DNA of 64,000 nucleotides, from positions 186,001-250,000 of the forward strand of contig JAILXU010000003.1 of NCBI GenBank assembly GCA_045430275.1, written 5' to 3'. The position numbers and the translations under genes were made by a program. This DNA comes from Oceanobacter sp045430275 (GTDB taxonomy: Bacteria > Pseudomonadota > Gammaproteobacteria > Pseudomonadales > Oceanobacteraceae). The first letter of the stretch is position 1, and every line of letters starts with the position of its first letter. The notes under the pieces were generated by a model, which was given only the letters and a program-made list of their open reading frames with translations, searched no databases and had not been told where the DNA came from. Below are positions 8,895 through 18,193 of this stretch, one piece after another.

Positions 8895-9242
8895 TCAGGC
8901 ACTGGCGTCCGCTTCGCTGGTGCAACTGGAAAACAACACCTCGGAATGCTGCATGTGAATGGAGTCAGGATCAATCAATGCGACCATTTCCTGACAGGCC
9001 GGGCTGTCCATAAACACCTGACTGGCGTGCTCGGCATCGGCTCGCGTGGCCCAGTAGACGATATCTGTCCATTCGCGGGTGTCCGGGTTCAGCGACACCG
9101 AGCGATACAGCAGCCCTGGCAAGTTGCTGACAAAGTCCTGTACTGCCGAGTTGGTGGCCAGCAGTGCATCGGCGGATACGCCGTCTTTCAGTTTGAAGCT
9201 CACCCGTTCTACCACATTGTTCTGGCTGGAATCCGTTGTCAT
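8895..9242 (-). CDS. Small antibiotic-biosynthesis-monooxygenase-like (ABM fold) protein
   Basis: This protein is 115 residues from the preferred start at 9242, which has GAGGA upstream; a longer frame to 9350 lacks this signal. The pattern ERVSFKLKDGVSADALLATNSAVQDFVSNLPGLLYRSV followed by WTDIVYWATRADAEHASQVFM is that of dimeric alpha+beta-barrel ABM/YgiN-like proteins. These include small oxygenases and many proteins of unknown activity. It is encoded next to a YafY/WYL regulator, a common pairing in proteobacteria. The substrate cannot be inferred. Confidence 0.65.
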   Translation of the reverse strand: MTTDSSQNNVVERVSFKLKDGVSADALLATNSAVQDFVSNLPGLLYRSVSLNPDTREWTDIVYWATRADAEHASQVFMDSPACQEMVALIDPDSIHMQHSEVLFSSCTSEADASA

Positions 9243-9437
9243 CTCATAATCCTCATGCGTTATGGCCAGATTGGCCCGTTGGAAAGACACATCGTGGTGT
9301 ACTCCCTGATCAGTGGTTGATGGCTCCCGTTTCGGGAACAGGGACATCATGCGGCAGGGCTACTGACAGGGAGTGGCAGGAGGGTAAATAGAATGCTTGA
9401 GAGTGGCCGCTAGACAGTCAGTGCCAATAAACACCAA

Positions 9438-10562
9438 TCACACCATCGTATTAATCTGATAGCGGGTGCTGCGTCCTCCTCCTGGCAGTTTGACGATACA
9501 ACCTTTCTCCAGCAGCTCTGCCAAGTGCCGAGTTGCCGTCGCTTTACTGACTTTGGCAACTTTCTGGTACTGGCTGGCGTTGATGCCGGATTCAAACGCT
9601 TTCGGGCCGCCATCCAGTAAACGATTCAAGACCTTGATTTGTCCTGCACTGAGACCGACATCGTGGAACTGCTGCCAGAACCGGGTTTTGGTCAGGGTTC
9701 GATCTATGGTTGCCAGCGCGTCCTGAAGCGTGCATTCCAGTGTGTCGAGGAACCAGATAATCCAGTCGGTAATATCCAGATCACCGCGCTGAGTGGCTTC
9801 CAGAATGTCGTAATAACGGCTGCGCCGTTCGAGAATCGCGGTCGACATGGCGTACAAACGAATGCTTTGCTCGTCAGCCTGGGTCAGAGCCATATCGGTC
9901 AAGGCGCGAGTCATGCGGCCATTGCCATCATCAAACGGGTGTAAGGTCACAAACCAGAGGTGGGTGATTGCGGCTCGCAGTATGGGATCAAGCAAGGCGT
10001 CATTCTGGCTGTGATTAAACCAGTCGATAAAGCACTGCATTTCCCCGCTTAGCTTGCTGCGTGGTGGCGCTTCAAAATGGATACGAGGTCTGTCTTCTCG
10101 ACCTGATACGACCTGCATGGGAGCATCGCCGCGCAGCGTACCAATATGTTCAGGGCGCGAGATCAGCAATGTCTCGGGGGCCGGAAACAGCCAGTGATGC
10201 CATTGAAACAAGCGCTCCAGTGAGAGAGGCTGATCCGCTTGCTGAATGGCATCCAGCATGACCTGGGCAAGTCCTTCCGATTGATCACTCACCGGGTAAG
10301 GTTGTTGTTCTTCAATGCCCATCCGGCGTGCCAGTGATGAGCGCACCGAACGAGCGTCCAGTACTTCCCCTTCAATGGTGGATGACGACAGGATATTGGC
10401 CAGCAAGGTGTCCAGAGGCTGTTGCCTGCCAGGGTGGCTGTGTGCTTTTCCCAGTAATATGCCCATGGTCAGTCGGGTTTGGCGGAGGCGCGGCTGGATG
10501 TGTTGATCATCCCAATCGAAATCTGGCCATTTGGAACACTGCCATATCCATTCATTGATCAT
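9438..10562 (-). CDS. Fic-domain AMP-transferase with N-terminal inhibitory motif and C-terminal winged helix
   Basis: This 374-residue protein has an N-terminal DUF4172-like region, then the inhibitory helix motif SxxxEG (S60 to G65 in SSSTIEG) that marks class II Fic proteins, whose Glu blocks ATP gamma-phosphate binding. The full catalytic motif HPFDDGNGRMTR (H208-R219) follows. The C-terminus (about 300-374, ASQYQKVAKVSKATATRHLAELLEKG) is a winged helix-turn-helix. Fic enzymes AMPylate target proteins, and the DNA-binding tail suggests autoregulation. Upstream are two identical-period inverted repeats (10586-10650) that could be its operator. Confidence 0.9.
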   Translation of the reverse strand: MINEWIWQCSKWPDFDWDDQHIQPRLRQTRLTMGILLGKAHSHPGRQQPLDTLLANILSSSTIEGEVLDARSVRSSLARRMGIEEQQPYPVSDQSEGLAQVMLDAIQQADQPLSLERLFQWHHWLFPAPETLLISRPEHIGTLRGDAPMQVVSGREDRPRIHFEAPPRSKLSGEMQCFIDWFNHSQNDALLDPILRAAITHLWFVTLHPFDDGNGRMTRALTDMALTQADEQSIRLYAMSTAILERRSRYYDILEATQRGDLDITDWIIWFLDTLECTLQDALATIDRTLTKTRFWQQFHDVGLSAGQIKVLNRLLDGGPKAFESGINASQYQKVAKVSKATATRHLAELLEKGCIVKLPGGGRSTRYQINTMV

Positions 10563-10585
10563 CAGAATTGCTCATTTTGTCGTCA

Positions 10586-10650
10586 ATGAGCCGATTATTC
10601 ACTCTATTCGGCTCATTTTTCAAGCCGAATAAGGCCGCTATTCGGCTCAT
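10586..10650 (-). promoter_or_regulatory. Two 34-bp-phased inverted repeats upstream of the Fic gene (candidate operators)
   Basis: ATGAGCCGATTA (10586-10597) pairs with TATTCGGCTCAT (10605-10616), and AAGCCGAATA (10622-10631) pairs with TATTCGGCTCAT (10639-10650). Both half-sites recur exactly 34 bp later. The array begins 24 bp upstream of the Fic start codon, so binding by a dimeric winged-helix protein, perhaps Fic itself, would cover the promoter. That role is inferred. Confidence 0.6.
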
Positions 10651-10757
10651 GCGCCACCACGGCTGTGCAGCAAGGGTAACGGTCAACTGCTAAGCTCTTG
10701 AGTTGAGATCAGACCTGCCGAATGTACTCGGCTTTGTTTTCAACCAAGGAAAATACT

Positions 10758-11738
10758 ATGAACCGCACCCTCCTGCTGTTGGCCTCGGCGCTGTTGCTCA
10801 GCGCATGTAACAACGGGGACAAGGATTCCGCTGCTTCCTCGGCAGCCAAATCGGCGACCCCTGCTCCGGCTCCGGCGGCGTCTTCCCCCAAGTCGATGCA
10901 GCCTTCTCCGAAAGACTTCAACGGTTATTACAAGTCCATTCCCAATACCACCGATGCGAAAAAACTGCGTGCGGCCTTGCACAAGCGCATTGATGGTCAT
11001 CGTGTGATTCCATACACCAAGTATGGCAATGACCTGAAAGATTGCTGGCAGAGCGGCAAGTGGCACGAGTGTGAGGTGGATGTTTGGGAAGCGCTGAACT
11101 ACACCGATGCCGGTTGTGGCGGAACAACGAAATACTGCGATTCAGTCGTGCTGTTGTACTCCAATGATGTGCGTCCGATGAGCAAGGCCAACCGTGGCAA
11201 AGGCAAGGATGACAGTTGGGATCGTGAGCATGTATGGCCGAAGTCACGCGGTTTTCCGAAGAAAGCTCAGGACGGCTACACCGACCTGCACCACTTGCGT
11301 CCGGCAGACCGTAACATCAACGGCAAGCATTCCAACCTGGGTTACGACGAGGGCGGCAAGCCGCTGGTGGATGAAACACTCGATGGCAAGCCGGTCACCG
11401 GCATCAATGTGGATCTGAAGAACCAGAGCTTTGAGCCGACCGATCTGTCCAAGGGGCAAGTGGCGCGGATGCTGTTCTACATGGCCGTGCGTTACGAGCC
11501 AGGTGATGACAAAGGCGACGAGAAGATGCCGGATCTGAAACTGATCGACGATAACAAGAAGATCAAGGAGCCGGTAATTGGCGATCTGTGTACGCTGATG
11601 AAGTGGCACGCCAAATTCCCGGTAACGGATTTTGAGCGTCGTCGTAACGATCGTGTGCAGCAGATTCAGGGCAACCGTAATCCGTTTATCGACCGTCCAC
11701 AGTACGCTCAGGTGCTGTGGGGCAAGCAGTGTCGTTAA
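10758..11738 (+). CDS. Secreted lipoprotein endonuclease I (EndA/Dns family)
   Basis: This protein is 326 residues from the ATG at 10758, which has AAGGA in front; an in-frame ATG at 10722 has no ribosome site. It has a signal peptide with lipobox LLSAC, then an Ala/Pro-rich linker, then the endonuclease I domain (about residues 55-325). The signature DSWDREHVWPKSRGF is the beta-beta-alpha-metal nuclease core, and DLHHLRPADRNINGKHSNLGY follows. Such enzymes are non-specific DNases in the periplasm or cell surface, used for nutrient scavenging or barring foreign DNA. The lipobox implies membrane anchoring rather than full secretion. Confidence 0.88.
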   Translation: MNRTLLLLASALLLSACNNGDKDSAASSAAKSATPAPAPAASSPKSMQPSPKDFNGYYKSIPNTTDAKKLRAALHKRIDGHRVIPYTKYGNDLKDCWQSGKWHECEVDVWEALNYTDAGCGGTTKYCDSVVLLYSNDVRPMSKANRGKGKDDSWDREHVWPKSRGFPKKAQDGYTDLHHLRPADRNINGKHSNLGYDEGGKPLVDETLDGKPVTGINVDLKNQSFEPTDLSKGQVARMLFYMAVRYEPGDDKGDEKMPDLKLIDDNKKIKEPVIGDLCTLMKWHAKFPVTDFERRRNDRVQQIQGNRNPFIDRPQYAQVLWGKQCR

Positions 11739-11765
11739 CAGGTCGTTAGACACGCTGTTTCAGGT

Positions 11766-11808
11766 GCGCCGTTAACGGCGCGAGAAGTCCCCGGCGAATG
11801 CCGGGGAC
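11766..11808. terminator. Palindrome and hairpin between two convergent genes
   Basis: A perfect 16-bp palindrome GCGCCGTTAACGGCGC (11766-11781) is followed by the 9-bp stem GTCCCCGGC-GAAT-GCCGGGGAC (11787-11808). They lie between the stop codons of the endonuclease and hydrolase genes, so they probably act as a bidirectional terminator. There is no T-run. Confidence 0.55.
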
Positions 11809-11814
11809 AGTCTG

Positions 11815-13914
11815 TTACTCAATGACCAGATCGTTGCCATCAAAGGTGATGGGCTTGGTCGGATTCATACTGATGGCGGTCAGATTGGCTGCTGTGATGG
11901 TGCCACCCGTCGGTGCCACGGTTTCAACCACCTGACTGGGAGGCAGTGCAGCTCCCTGTTTCAGATGCTTGTACATCAGGTCAACCGCTTGCTTGAAGTA
12001 GTAATCAATCGGCACGTAGTTCATGTCCTTGGCCCCCCAGGCAATGTACGACTGATTCAGCGTATCCAGATGCTGGGCGTTGGTCACTTCGTAATAGTGC
12101 AGCTTGCTGTTATCCCCTTCGACCTGCTTGTTCAGCGCCATATACGGGCGTGAGGTGTGGTTCGGCACGATCAGAGCGTCGGCGCGGCCATGCACGATCA
12201 ACGTTGGTTTGCCTTGCAGGTTGCCCGTGCCTTTCACTTCTTTCAGGCCGGTCATCAAGCGCGTATGCAATGGGTTATCGGCGTTGTTGAAAATATCCCA
12301 GTAGCAGAGCGCTCCCTCCAGATTGTAATCGTGACGACCATTGGCCGACTCGGCCTTGTGCTGAATCACCGGGCTGCCGCTGTTGTCATTATCCTTGATC
12401 AGCACCAGATTGGCGGTGCGGGGAATTCCGTTGCTGCTGGTGGCCAGAGTGGCGGTACTGGTATTGGCGGTGGGAGCGCCGCTGGCATCGGTGACGCCCA
12501 TGCTGATATCACATACCGTATCGACCACTGAGCTGCGGGTAAACTGGTTGGCATAACCGGTTACTAACGACTGATAGAGGTCGATGCTGCCGTATCCGGC
12601 GGCGATGATCATGGAGTCGGGTGTGAACCCGGCATCGAGCAGTTTTTGCGAGGCTTGTTTGCCCATCTCGGCATCGGTACCTGTGGTGATCAAACCGGCA
12701 TCGACCAGAGAGCGGCAGCGTTCGGTCACATCACCGCGCAGGTTGGCCAGTGCCGTACCGCTGTAATCCGGGTCGTCTGTGGCGCAGGCGGCGTACAGTT
12801 CGGCGAGGGCAAAGTACTCATACGATGACTTGCTGTGGTTGCTGATGCTGCGATCACCGACCTTGATAACAAAATCCTGCTCGGCGCTGGCGGGCTGGAT
12901 ATTCGGCTCACCGGCCACCACGGCATCGATCAGGTTTTCGGTGTCCTGCTCGGCAGCACGCAATACGCCCGAACCCCCGTTAGAGACGCTGGCGGCAATC
13001 ACCAACGTGTTATCGGCAGTAAAGGTACTGTCGTCAAAGTGGCGATTCAGCTGCTGGAACGCAAACTTGATCGACTGCAACGTGTGCAGACCCCAGTCTT
13101 TTTCGATGTTCTTCTGCGAATGCAAATGCTTGAACGCATAACGATGCGGGTTGGCGGCAATGTAGGTGTCCAGTTCGGCCTGGGTTGGCAGGGTAACGCC
13201 TGCGTACTCATCCAGACTGTCGGCAGGCACGTTCTCTTGCGTTGGCACCCTGAAAGTCAGCTCTTCGGTGGTGCTCAGCGGCTGGGCGTCCATCTGGATG
13301 CCAAAACCGATGTTCTGGGTCAGGTCTACCGCGCCAGTGCCCTTGTTCATATCGGTCAGGGCAGCGGCACAGCCGTGTTCCATCGCCCAGGCAGAGGCGG
13401 TGCCGACGGCCCCATAAACGCCACGGGAACCAGAAGCCGGGCCAGCCACGATGCAAGGCTCGGCTTCGTTAAAGTTGTCCGGCACCTGCACCAGTACCGT
13501 GGCCCGGTTAAGGCCTTCGCCGACAAAGGCAAAGTACTCGGTTCCGGGGTATTGGGTGTCGTTTTCTGGCCCGTAAAGTGCGCCAAAGCCGCCGTTGGCA
13601 CTTTGATCAACCAGTGCTGTGTAGTTGTTGAAGATGGTGTTGCGGCGCAACTCGGCCTTGGTGGGTTTTGCTGGGTCGGAGTAGCCCGGAGCGGCTCCCT
13701 GTAAACCGGACAATCCCAGCCCGGCCAGCAGGCCATCGGAATCGGAGAAATAGCTGCGTGACATCACCGGGCCAAGCGGCATGGGAATGCTGTTTTTGGC
13801 ACCGCTGTCATTGTCATCATCGCTGCCGCAGGCGGTCAGTAAGGCGCAACTGACCACCAGAGCAGCCAACGGCTTGATGGACGGTTGGGCAGTCTGTCGA
13901 GGAGAGAACATCAT
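11815..13914 (-). CDS. D-(-)-3-hydroxybutyrate oligomer hydrolase, lipoprotein
   Basis: This protein is 699 residues from the ATG at 13914, which has AAGGA upstream; a longer frame begins at 13968. The signal ends in a lipobox-like LLTACGSDDDN, so it is likely a lipoprotein. The sequence resembles the 3HB-oligomer hydrolase family (EC 3.1.1.22), with the nucleophile in ASVSNGGSG, GYGSIDLYQSLVTGYANQF, and a late catalytic His region (TNAQHLDTLN). It would cleave dimers and oligomers released by PHB depolymerase to 3-hydroxybutyrate. A PHB depolymerase gene lies about 8 kb away on the same strand, supporting this role. Confidence 0.85.
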   Translation of the reverse strand: MMFSPRQTAQPSIKPLAALVVSCALLTACGSDDDNDSGAKNSIPMPLGPVMSRSYFSDSDGLLAGLGLSGLQGAAPGYSDPAKPTKAELRRNTIFNNYTALVDQSANGGFGALYGPENDTQYPGTEYFAFVGEGLNRATVLVQVPDNFNEAEPCIVAGPASGSRGVYGAVGTASAWAMEHGCAAALTDMNKGTGAVDLTQNIGFGIQMDAQPLSTTEELTFRVPTQENVPADSLDEYAGVTLPTQAELDTYIAANPHRYAFKHLHSQKNIEKDWGLHTLQSIKFAFQQLNRHFDDSTFTADNTLVIAASVSNGGSGVLRAAEQDTENLIDAVVAGEPNIQPASAEQDFVIKVGDRSISNHSKSSYEYFALAELYAACATDDPDYSGTALANLRGDVTERCRSLVDAGLITTGTDAEMGKQASQKLLDAGFTPDSMIIAAGYGSIDLYQSLVTGYANQFTRSSVVDTVCDISMGVTDASGAPTANTSTATLATSSNGIPRTANLVLIKDNDNSGSPVIQHKAESANGRHDYNLEGALCYWDIFNNADNPLHTRLMTGLKEVKGTGNLQGKPTLIVHGRADALIVPNHTSRPYMALNKQVEGDNSKLHYYEVTNAQHLDTLNQSYIAWGAKDMNYVPIDYYFKQAVDLMYKHLKQGAALPPSQVVETVAPTGGTITAANLTAISMNPTKPITFDGNDLVIE

Positions 13915-14235
13915 GATCGAATCCTTGCACTTATTGTTATGAGTCCTTGCCAGATTACAAATATCCAATCGCGTGAATACCGTAATTTAGTGGGAGGCAA
14001 TCTATAAAAGGGATATGAATGGAATCATATCGGCCACATATGTCATTCATTGGTATGGCGCAATGAATGCCAACATAAAATCTCCTACCAAAACAGGATT
14101 CTGTTCGCATCGTAACCATCGTATTACTGAAAAAAGCCGGATTGACTGGCTGACTTCAGGGACACACTTTTGCCAGATATCAGGGATGTGATAACCATGG
14201 GAGCCGTATACATGGCTGTCTATGACTCGTGCCGT
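13915..14235. promoter_or_regulatory. Divergent intergenic region with a CCTACCAAA box
   Basis: This 321-bp AT-rich region sits between the oligomer hydrolase (minus) and a periplasmic binding protein gene (plus). It contains CCTACCAAAA at 14084-14093, which matches 9 of 10 bases of a half-site that forms a perfect inverted pair in front of the TRAP transporter operon. A CATATCGGC segment also recurs near that operon. No -35/-10 pair is convincing by eye. Confidence 0.4.
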
Positions 14236-15240
14236 ATGACTGCGGTGATAACGATTCGATATGCGCTGCTGCTGTTATTAAGCGGTGGCGGTTTTGCCAA
14301 TGTGGCCAGCGCGGCCAATGCCTCGACGGTTGCGGTGGTGCAAAGTTACAGTGCCGATTACCGTTGGGATGCCCAGTATCTCAAGGCCATAGATGACACG
14401 CTGGGGCGTCAGCATCGGATAGAGCGCTTTGAACTGGATACCAAAAAGCTGCCGCGTCAGAGCTGGCCGGACAGAGCCAATCAGGTGCTGGAGCAGTTGC
14501 GGAAACTGCAACCCGGCGTGGTGATTCTGGGCGATGACAACGCGCTTAGCCTGTTGGGCGAAGCGGTGGTGAAAATGAATATTCCGGTGGTGTTTCTGGG
14601 TGTGAATGGCGGCCCGGAGCAACATCCGATTCTGCATCATGCACAAGTGACCGGCATTCTGGAGCGGCCTTTTTTCAAGAAGAGCATTCGTCATTTACGC
14701 AAGGTGCTGACCCGGCGTGAACGCTTCCTGATCCTGATGGATGACTCGCCGACCATGCGCAACGCAGTACAGGAAACCTTTGGTGATCGCCGTCAGGTAA
14801 CGGTGTATGGCTCGGTGCTGGATATTCTTCTGACCAACAGCAAGGCGCGCTGGTTGCAAGCGATGCAGCGGGCCAAAAGCGCCGGTTACGATGCTGTGAT
14901 CATCGGCACGCATCACACTATTCGGGATGTCCGTGACCGGTATGTGCCGCCATCAGAATTGATGGCCACCGCACTGGCGCAGACCGAAGTACCGATCTTT
15001 TCCTTCTGGGATATTTTCATCGGCTCTGAACAAGCCGTGGGCGGTTTTACGGTGTCGGCTTACAGTGAAGGAGCCAACGCTGCCCGGCTGGCCGGGTTGA
15101 TTCTGAAAGGCATTCCAGCGGCCAGCCTGAGCCGTTTTCAGTCGCTCAGTGGCGAGTATGTATACAGTCGCAGCGGCATGGAACGCTGGGGATTGAGCCT
15201 GTCGACACTGGAGGCATCCCAGACTCGTTTTACTGACTAA
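14236..15240 (+). CDS. Periplasmic ABC-type substrate-binding protein, ligand unknown
   Basis: This protein is 334 residues from ATG 14236, chosen because the signal peptide (ITIRYALLLLLSGGGFANVASAA) begins there; upstream in-frame ATGs at 14170, 14197 and 14212 are alternatives. The fold is that of the uncharacterised ABC transport periplasmic proteins of the TrpX/sugar-binding type: VAVVQSYSADYRWDAQYLKAID, then a second lobe with VTGILERPFFKKS. No permease or ATPase genes accompany it, so it may feed a distant transporter or act as a sensor input. It is divergent from the 3HB oligomer hydrolase and shares its promoter region. Confidence 0.7.
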   Translation: MTAVITIRYALLLLLSGGGFANVASAANASTVAVVQSYSADYRWDAQYLKAIDDTLGRQHRIERFELDTKKLPRQSWPDRANQVLEQLRKLQPGVVILGDDNALSLLGEAVVKMNIPVVFLGVNGGPEQHPILHHAQVTGILERPFFKKSIRHLRKVLTRRERFLILMDDSPTMRNAVQETFGDRRQVTVYGSVLDILLTNSKARWLQAMQRAKSAGYDAVIIGTHHTIRDVRDRYVPPSELMATALAQTEVPIFSFWDIFIGSEQAVGGFTVSAYSEGANAARLAGLILKGIPAASLSRFQSLSGEYVYSRSGMERWGLSLSTLEASQTRFTD

Positions 15241-15291
15241 CGGATGTTCTGGTGCCTCACAGGGTTTTTTTGTCATATTTTAGTCATGTGA

Positions 15292-15813
15292 CTAAACCTG
15301 CACCATCAACCCCTGCACATCGGCAGCGATGGCCGTGTTGGTGAGGGTGCCGTTTTCAACATCAAAATTGTCGTAAAACGACGGCACCGACAGGCTGCCT
15401 ACCACCTCGGCCCCGAAGAACGGCATGGAGCCGGTTGCGGCGGCCAGCACGGTCTGGGCACCGCCAGGGCCGGGAGAGGTTGCCAACAAGACTACGCGCT
15501 TGCCATCAAATACTTTCTGTTGAATGCGTGACATCCAGTCGAACAGGTTCTTGTAGGCGGCGGTGTAGGAGCCGTTGTGCTCTGCGAAGGCAATCACCAC
15601 AAGATCGGCAGCCTGAATCTGTGCCAGAAAATCTTTGGCGGCCTGTGGATGACCGATCTCGGCTTCCAGATCGGTGCTGTACAACGGCAGTTCAAAATCG
15701 TTCAGATCCAGCGTGGTCACGGTCGCATTGTCCACCAGATGGGCAGCGTAGGTGGCCAGTTGCTTGTTGATGGAAGTCTTGCTGTTACTTGCGCCAAATG
15801 CCAATACGTTCAT
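15292..15813 (-). CDS. NADPH-dependent FMN reductase family protein
   Basis: This protein is 173 residues from ATG 15813, where CAGGAGC provides the ribosome site; the frame extends to 15867. The flavodoxin-like fold is shown by the N-terminal MNVLAFGASNSKTSINKQLA (FMN phosphate loop), AADLVVIAFAEHNGSYTAAYKNLFDW (the GSYTAAYKN motif of NAD(P)H:FMN/quinone reductases), and VVLLATSPGPGGA. These enzymes reduce flavin, quinones or azo and chromate compounds in the cytoplasm. A LysR regulator gene is transcribed divergently 138 bp away and is its probable controller. Confidence 0.88.
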   Translation of the reverse strand: MNVLAFGASNSKTSINKQLATYAAHLVDNATVTTLDLNDFELPLYSTDLEAEIGHPQAAKDFLAQIQAADLVVIAFAEHNGSYTAAYKNLFDWMSRIQQKVFDGKRVVLLATSPGPGGAQTVLAAATGSMPFFGAEVVGSLSVPSFYDNFDVENGTLTNTAIAADVQGLMVQV

Positions 15814-15950
15814 AAAAATGCTCCTGAAAACTTCGGTGTCAGTGACTGCCTGAATGTTGATAAACACTATAATTCAACGCAGAAAGTGAATTAATTACCT
15901 GAATGCCGAATAATTGTTTCCATATAACTTCTAATTAAGCGGGGGAAAGT

Positions 15951-16868
15951 ATGGATTTAACCGTATTGGAAGGCGTTGCCCTGTTTGTCGCGCTGGTGAA
16001 GCACGGCAGCTTTACCCGCACTGCCGAGGCCACGGGTCACTCCAAGTCGTACATCAGCAAGGAACTCAGCCGCCTGGAGCAACGTCTGGGTGTGCGCTTG
16101 CTGCATCGCACCACGCGCTCATTGAGCCTGACCCCGGACGGGCAGGTTTATCATGCCCAGTGCCTGCAAACGCTGGAAGACATGGAAGCCGTTACCCTGT
16201 CCCTCAGTGGCCAGCAGGCCGTGCCGAGTGGCAAGCTGAAAGTAGGCTGCCCGCTGGGGTTTGGTATGTCACAACTGCAACCGGTGTTATTGGCTTTCAC
16301 CCGAAAGTACCCGCAGGTAACGCTGGAAGTCATTCTGGATGACCGCCGGGCGGATATTATTCAGGAAGGCTTTGACGTGATGATCCGGGCCTCAACCCGG
16401 CTGGAAGACTCCAGCTTGATCGCCCGTCGAATCTATTCCACCGACGCGGTAACGGTCGCCTCTCCGGCCTATCTGGCTGCAGCTGGCACGCCGCAATCCC
16501 CTACCGAACTGCCGCAACACCGCACCCTGTGTTACAGCAATCTGAAGCAGCCGACACTGTGGCATTACACTCATCTTAGTGGCAAGGAAACGTCGGTGCG
16601 GGTTCAGCCTGCGGTGCTGACCAATGGCTCGGCACTGGAGCTGTCGCTGTGTCTGGACGGTCAGGGCATTGTGCGTTTGCCGCGCTTCTGCCTCGGTCGT
16701 GAAATTGAGGATGGTCAGTTGGTGACGTTGTTCCCGGACTATCAAGAGCCTCGGGTTGATGTGTTTCTGATTTATCCCAGCCGTCAGCATATGAGCGCAC
16801 GAGTGCGGTGTTTTATCGACTTTGTGACGGCGCAGCTTGGCCCACTGGATGGAAATCCGGCCAAATAA
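15951..16868 (+). CDS. LysR-family transcriptional regulator
   Basis: This 305-residue regulator has an N-terminal winged helix-turn-helix (residues about 5-65: FVALVKHGSFTRTAEATGHSKSYISKELSRLEQRLGVRLLHRTTRSLSLT) and a C-terminal substrate-binding domain (about 92-295) with the LPQHRTLCYS segment typical of the CrgA/DsdC-like subgroup. It is divergent from the flavin reductase gene. LysR proteins commonly regulate the divergent neighbour, so it is likely an oxidant- or quinone-responsive control. The effector is unknown. Confidence 0.9.
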   Translation: MDLTVLEGVALFVALVKHGSFTRTAEATGHSKSYISKELSRLEQRLGVRLLHRTTRSLSLTPDGQVYHAQCLQTLEDMEAVTLSLSGQQAVPSGKLKVGCPLGFGMSQLQPVLLAFTRKYPQVTLEVILDDRRADIIQEGFDVMIRASTRLEDSSLIARRIYSTDAVTVASPAYLAAAGTPQSPTELPQHRTLCYSNLKQPTLWHYTHLSGKETSVRVQPAVLTNGSALELSLCLDGQGIVRLPRFCLGREIEDGQLVTLFPDYQEPRVDVFLIYPSRQHMSARVRCFIDFVTAQLGPLDGNPAK

Positions 16869-16986
16869 GCCAGCGCACGGAGGAACAAACAGTTGGCGCT
16901 GAAAGCCAATCAATCGCTGGATTCCGTCTTTATATTGACCGGCAGCGCCCATTATTCGGGGTAGCCAGTCAATACAGGAGACGAAC

Positions 16987-18057
16987 ATGACGTACTTGTT
17001 CCGTTGCATCATCGTGTGGATGTTGGCGGCCCCGATTTGTGCCGAGACTTTGAAAGTCTATAACTGGCGGAACTATATTGACCGGCAGATGATCGAGGCT
17101 TTCAGCCGTGAAACCGGCATTGCAGTGGACTACCGCGAGTACGATGCCGCCACCGAGCTGGAAGCGGCGCTGGATCGTAACGAAGCCTTCGACGTGGTGG
17201 TGCCGTCGCATTTCCAGATGGCCAAACTGATCAAGGCCCGGCAACTGCAACGCATCGACCGTAGCCAGCTCAGCCGGATTGATGCCGTGGATATCATGCT
17301 GACGGGCGCGCTGGCCTCGTTCGAGAATGCGCATGAATACGCCGTGCCGTATCTCTGGTCGAGCGTTGGGCTGGTGTACGACCGGGCGCAGGTGCCCACG
17401 CTGGTGGGTGGGACACCGGACAGTTGGCGCTTTGTCTTTGACGACAAGCTGCTGGCGCAAACCCGTTCCTGCGGTAATGCCTGGATCGACGGCCCCAGTG
17501 AAGTGTTTTCGGTCTACAGCAACTACCTCGGCAAGCACCTGAATCGGCTGTCGCCGCGCCGCATTGGCAAGATGGCCGAGCAACTGTCATCCATGCGACA
17601 GCACATTAACACCGTCAGTAACGAGCGTTACCTGCCGCAACTGATCGAAGGGGAGCTGTGCCTCTCAATCGCTTGGTCGGGCCATGCCCGTTTTGCTGCC
17701 AGCCAGCAACCGACGCTGGAGTTTCTGGTGCCATCCGAGGGCGGCGTGATCGCACTGGATAGCTGGGCCATTCCGGCCAATGCCCCCAACCCAAAGCTGG
17801 CGCATCGGTTTATTGATTTTATGCTGACGCCCAATGCCGCTATTCGTAACAGCCTGGCGACCTATTTTTACAACCCGCTCTCGGCTCAGGCCATCGAAAG
17901 CCAGTTGCCAGAAGGCGCGGCTGCGGTGGTGATGCCCAACGACCGGGAACGCTCGCGGGTGTATATGGTGGAACAACTCAGTAGCCGCCAGGCCGCCGCG
18001 TTGGAAGAAGGCTGGGCGACGGCGGTGTACGGCGACCGCGATGCCCCATCGCCCTGA
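16987..18057 (+). CDS. Lone PotD/PotF-like polyamine-type periplasmic binding protein
   Basis: This 356-residue protein has a short signal peptide (FRCIIVWMLAAPICA) followed by ETLKVYNWRNYIDRQMIEAFSRETGI, the canonical N-terminus of spermidine/putrescine-binding proteins. FDVVVPSHFQMAKLI and LCLSIAWSGHARFA also match the fold. No pot permease or ATPase genes are adjacent, so it may be an orphan binding protein or sensor component. Ligand specificity (polyamine or another amine) is not proven; the amine-type catabolic genes 20 kb downstream are only a suggestive parallel. Confidence 0.82.
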   Translation: MTYLFRCIIVWMLAAPICAETLKVYNWRNYIDRQMIEAFSRETGIAVDYREYDAATELEAALDRNEAFDVVVPSHFQMAKLIKARQLQRIDRSQLSRIDAVDIMLTGALASFENAHEYAVPYLWSSVGLVYDRAQVPTLVGGTPDSWRFVFDDKLLAQTRSCGNAWIDGPSEVFSVYSNYLGKHLNRLSPRRIGKMAEQLSSMRQHINTVSNERYLPQLIEGELCLSIAWSGHARFAASQQPTLEFLVPSEGGVIALDSWAIPANAPNPKLAHRFIDFMLTPNAAIRNSLATYFYNPLSAQAIESQLPEGAAAVVMPNDRERSRVYMVEQLSSRQAAALEEGWATAVYGDRDAPSP

Positions 18058-18193
18058 CAGATGACTTTCACCATCAAAAGACTCGGTGCAATAATTCAGA
18101 CTTAATAATGACGCATTTCTGATATAGAAGAGCAGCAACTATTGGCGGCTGCTCACGGGTTGCACCAGTCTGATTAATCAAAGAGTTATTTTT

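Noticed and set aside
12835..13704. 289-codon plus-strand frame opposite the 3HB oligomer hydrolase
   Set aside because: Antisense shadow without a start signal; composition does not look like a protein.
15270..15287. Pho-box-like TTGTCAT-N4-TAGTCAT
   Set aside because: It lies between two convergent stop codons where no promoter is needed. It overlaps a TTTAGTCA-TG-TGACTAAA hairpin that is better read as a terminator-like element.
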